From Sipunculus nudus (Eukaryota; Annelida; Sipuncula; Golfingiida; Sipunculidae), in assembly GCA_026874595.1 (NCBI GenBank), contig CM049311.1, positions 71,840,453 to 71,904,452 of the forward strand: a stretch of DNA of 64,000 nucleotides. The letters run 5' to 3'. The translations under genes and the position numbers were made by a program. Below, in pieces: positions 61,043 to 64,000 of the stretch. The notes under the pieces are model-generated. The model had not been told where the DNA came from. It searched no databases and was given only the letters and a program-made list of their open reading frames with translations. The first letter of the stretch is position 1. The number at the start of each line of letters is the position of its first letter.

Positions 61043-64000
61043 AGCTCAGCTGACTATAAGTCATCTGAGCTATAGTCGTGGTCCATTGTCCGTCGTCCGT
61101 CCGTCTGTCCGTCCGTCCGTCCGTCCGTCTGTCCGTCCGTAGATGTGGCACGTTTTGAAACCGTAAGACCTAGGAATCCAAAATTCAGCATAATGTTAGA
61201 TATCCCCAAGATCTCCTACCAAACCGAAAACTGGGTCTTTGCGACTTCGTTCCTTTGAGAAATTAAGGAAAAACCTCAATTTTTTATTAAAATCCTATTT
61301 TCACACTTCAGAACTGCCTAATATCAAAACCACTCATCTGTTTTTCCTCATATTTACCATAAATAATCCTCTATATAGTTCCTATGTACATGCCAGAAAT
61401 TGGGTCTGTATTATATAATTTAAAAAAGTTATGGGCCCAAACATAATGCATTTTGTGAATCATCAGGAAAAAAGTTTGATCACTTAACACCAAACTTGTT
61501 AAAGCTAAGCACTTTTTTTCCAGTAATATAACTTTTATTAATCAAAATTAAATTGTATACCCAAAATAAGATCAAAATCTTTTAAATTTTTTAAAATATT
61601 AGCAAAAATAAAAAATTGGTACCTTAAACTTTGCCCAACTTTGACCATGGCACGTTTTTTTCCTGTAACTGCTGTGGATTAAATTTTCAAAGCATGTTTT
61701 TGTTAGCATTTCAACTGTTAACATTTAAAATTTGAAACCAGTTGATCAAAAACTGTAGATTTTATTCAAGTTTTCAAGCACCATGTCACATATTGTTTAC
61801 ATCAACCTAGTGTTATGCAGTTTGCTAGAGCTCAGCTCCCCAGCTTCAGCTCTAAGTTCCTTAAATTAGGCATACAGTAAGATGTCTCCAAAATCCCCTA
61901 CCATGCCAAGAATTTGGTCACCAGAACTTAATTCCTTTGAGATATTAATGAAAAACTTCATTTTTTCATTAAAAACCCTTTGTTACACTTCAGGACTGCC
62001 TAGTATCAAAACCACTGATCTGACTTTGATCATATATAATATACATATTTTTCTAAACATTCGCTATGCACATGCCAGAAATGATGTCAGTGTTGCGTAA
62101 TTGTTTTAAGTTATGTGCACAAACAAAATTGACTTTGTAAAAAATCAGGAAAAATATTTACTCAGGTTACATGAAAATTATTGAAGCTAGAGAATTTTTT
62201 TCAAGTATATAACTTTGTTTAATTAAGATTCAATTGTATACCCAAAATTTGATCTGTATTTTGTAAATTTTATAAGGTATTAGCATAAACATAAAATCAA
62301 TACCTGAAATTTTACCCAACTTTGACCATGGCAAATTTTTTTCCTGTGAGTACTGTTGATTTAATTTTCTCAGAATGTAAACATAAGTATTTAATGTGTT
62401 TAAATCTGAAATTTGAAACTAAAAGGTTGAAAATTAGGCTAGTTATTAAATTTTATCTTGAGGCTCTATTGTAGTCACTTGCTTTGTTCCAGATGCAGGT
62501 AGGCCACTCCAGGTCACTGGAAGTCAGCTATGCCAGGGTTCCTGATTTGTTTCAGTCACTGGGGGAGATCCCCTGCTGTGACAGGTGTACAATTGTTCTC
62601 ATATCACACCCCCTCCCCCCCCCCCATGAATATATAAATATACATTTGTATGCATGATGTGGTGTTACATGACAAGATTGAGATTTATGATGATGCAATT
62701 TAGAATTATGAATCAACTTTTATATTCAGAAATATATGTTATATTGGAAATGTATACAAATTAAACTTGAAATAAAAAAATGAGGATCTAATACAAACAT
62801 GTGTTCATTATTTTCGAGCCTCAGCAGAATTGGAGATCAGGCTTTGTTTGCCCTGAATGTTTATGCAAAAGTGTTGTTAATCCCATCTCTTCCCCCCCCC
62901 CCCCCCCCCCCCCCCCCCCGGCTGTCATTGATCCTTAGCACCTCACCGTCACCTGTGCACTGGGACATTAGTTATTATTGCAAATGTGTACAATTTTTTC
63001 AATTTGAAAGATAATTGGATTAGAAAACATTAAGATCTAATATTGAAACATATTCTTGCCCCAGGAGAATGGAACATAAAGTGATCAGCTCTTGTCTGTC
63101 CATCATCTCTCAATTATCATTAAATATATATACTAATTATGAAATTTTTCCTTTAAGCACTGTTGAAATAACTTTCATATGCTGTATGTGTATGGATTTA
63201 AGCCATTAAAGTCTGAAATTTGAAAGCAATTTATGTATTCAGATGTGTAATATTGCAGATGAAAAACTTTAAAATATTAAAATATATTATCAGCTTTGTT
63301 TGTCTAACAGTCTGTCTGTCCTTTTTTAAATATTATGTAATTGTGAATGAACTATTTAATCATGTAAGAATTGTTGAATTAAGTGGAAATCCTATATGTA
63401 TATACACTATGTTAATACAGAGATGTTGTAACTCCCATCATTCCAGCCCCCCCCCCCCCAACCACCACCACCAGATCCTTGCATCTGGGGACTGGAGACA
63501 TCAGTTATATTTCAACTGTATACATTTTATAAAATAAAAATACATATATTTAATAATATATATTATGTAAAATAGATCAAATTGAGCAAATGTGTAAACT
63601 ACTGAACTGTCAACAAATTATCAAAAAGCCAGCCAATGATCATGGTAATAATATACATCTTATGTTCACAAACTGCTCACATGCTTCAATTTTGACATTA
63701 GAGAATGCATGGTTTTGTCACAAAATATTATTTGCAACAATTTCTCACTCATTAATACAAACCAATCATGTCAACCAACCTTTTCCTCTTAGACTTGATC
63801 TCCATTATTATTTTAGATTTTTACTTTCAAGGTCAACTTCAGCTGAGCACAGTGACCCATATTTATAGCACCATGTCTTGAATGTTTACATCAAGTCATT
63901 GGTTAACAGTGTTCCAGGCTGTTACATAACACCTTCACTCCTTGCCTACTGCTTCTGTGAGTGTCTGGGTCAGGCTGGGTCAGGCAGTAATTACCAGAGA
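61043..64000 (+). mobile_element. Long family A element A6, cut by the window end
   Basis: Hairpin at 61043-61071 (loop ATA), a GTCC/GTCT tract to about 61140, two A monomers, then the poly-C subunits. The sequence tracks A5 (20611-23580) almost base for base. Visible differences are scattered substitutions, poly-C length (62892-62919 versus 22461-22476) and a small deletion near 63779. Flanks beyond GATTTTT differ from those of A5. It probably lies in the intron of the exon at 58897. Confidence 0.88.

Noticed and set aside
62799-63014. Proline-rich small protein
   Set aside because: It is the poly-C tract of A6 read in translation; the same place in A5 is different in length and frame.

Overview
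This is eukaryotic, AT-rich, gene-poor DNA, most like a marine bivalve mollusc. The clues are the abundant short interspersed elements that open with a terminal hairpin followed by (GTCC)n-type microsatellites and tandem monomers, a pattern familiar from bivalve genomes. There are no operons and no long open frames. The one convincing host gene piece is a spliced exon at 58897-59173, which encodes a short luminal N-terminus, one membrane span, a cysteine cluster and an acidic then basic cytoplasmic tail. It resembles a synaptotagmin N-terminus; that identity is tentative.

Most of the window is a patchwork of non-autonomous, Helitron-like (Helentron/HINE-like) elements. I label the families by sequence: A and B (shared ends, different interiors), C, D, E, F, G, H and W. 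A full copy runs as follows: a T, a 5' hairpin with a 3-nt loop and one defect in the stem, a GTCC/TTCCGTC-type microsatellite, tandem monomers (about 140 to 690 bp depending on family), a 3' subterminal inverted repeat, a small hairpin, and CTAG or CTTG followed by T. Copies sit inside one another. A1' (2959-11041) contains A2 and A3. B1 (12818-17826) contains C and D1, and D1 contains E. H1 contains B3. B4 (50707-54077) contains W2. A5 (20611-25692) and A6 (61043 to the window end) are near-identical copies 40 kb apart.

A 7.7-kb LTR retrotransposon lies on the minus strand at 40029-47715, with a 4-bp target duplication, a tRNA-Lys-type primer site and a polypurine tract. It carries a broken gag with a CCHC zinc knuckle but no recognisable protease, reverse transcriptase or integrase. 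A complete G element (45344-47350) has inserted into its leader. Three TIR elements with target duplications also occur: a TA-flanked element at 29642-30736 that carries a 5S-rRNA-like promoter segment, a hAT-type MITE at 30987-31639, and a TA-flanked MITE at 59487-59917 just downstream of the host exon.

The most interesting pattern is in the Helitron-like ends. In families A/B, D, E, G and W the 5' hairpin has a mismatch or bulge, and the 3' subterminal repeat is complementary to the hairpin's left arm straight through that defect. The left arm therefore has two competing partners: an imperfect local one and a perfect distant one. Several families with otherwise unrelated monomers also share the 12-bp palindrome GGTGGCGCCACC, at least 15 perfect copies of it, often inside a longer 16-bp palindrome. 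Family G monomers each carry a CTCF-like core.
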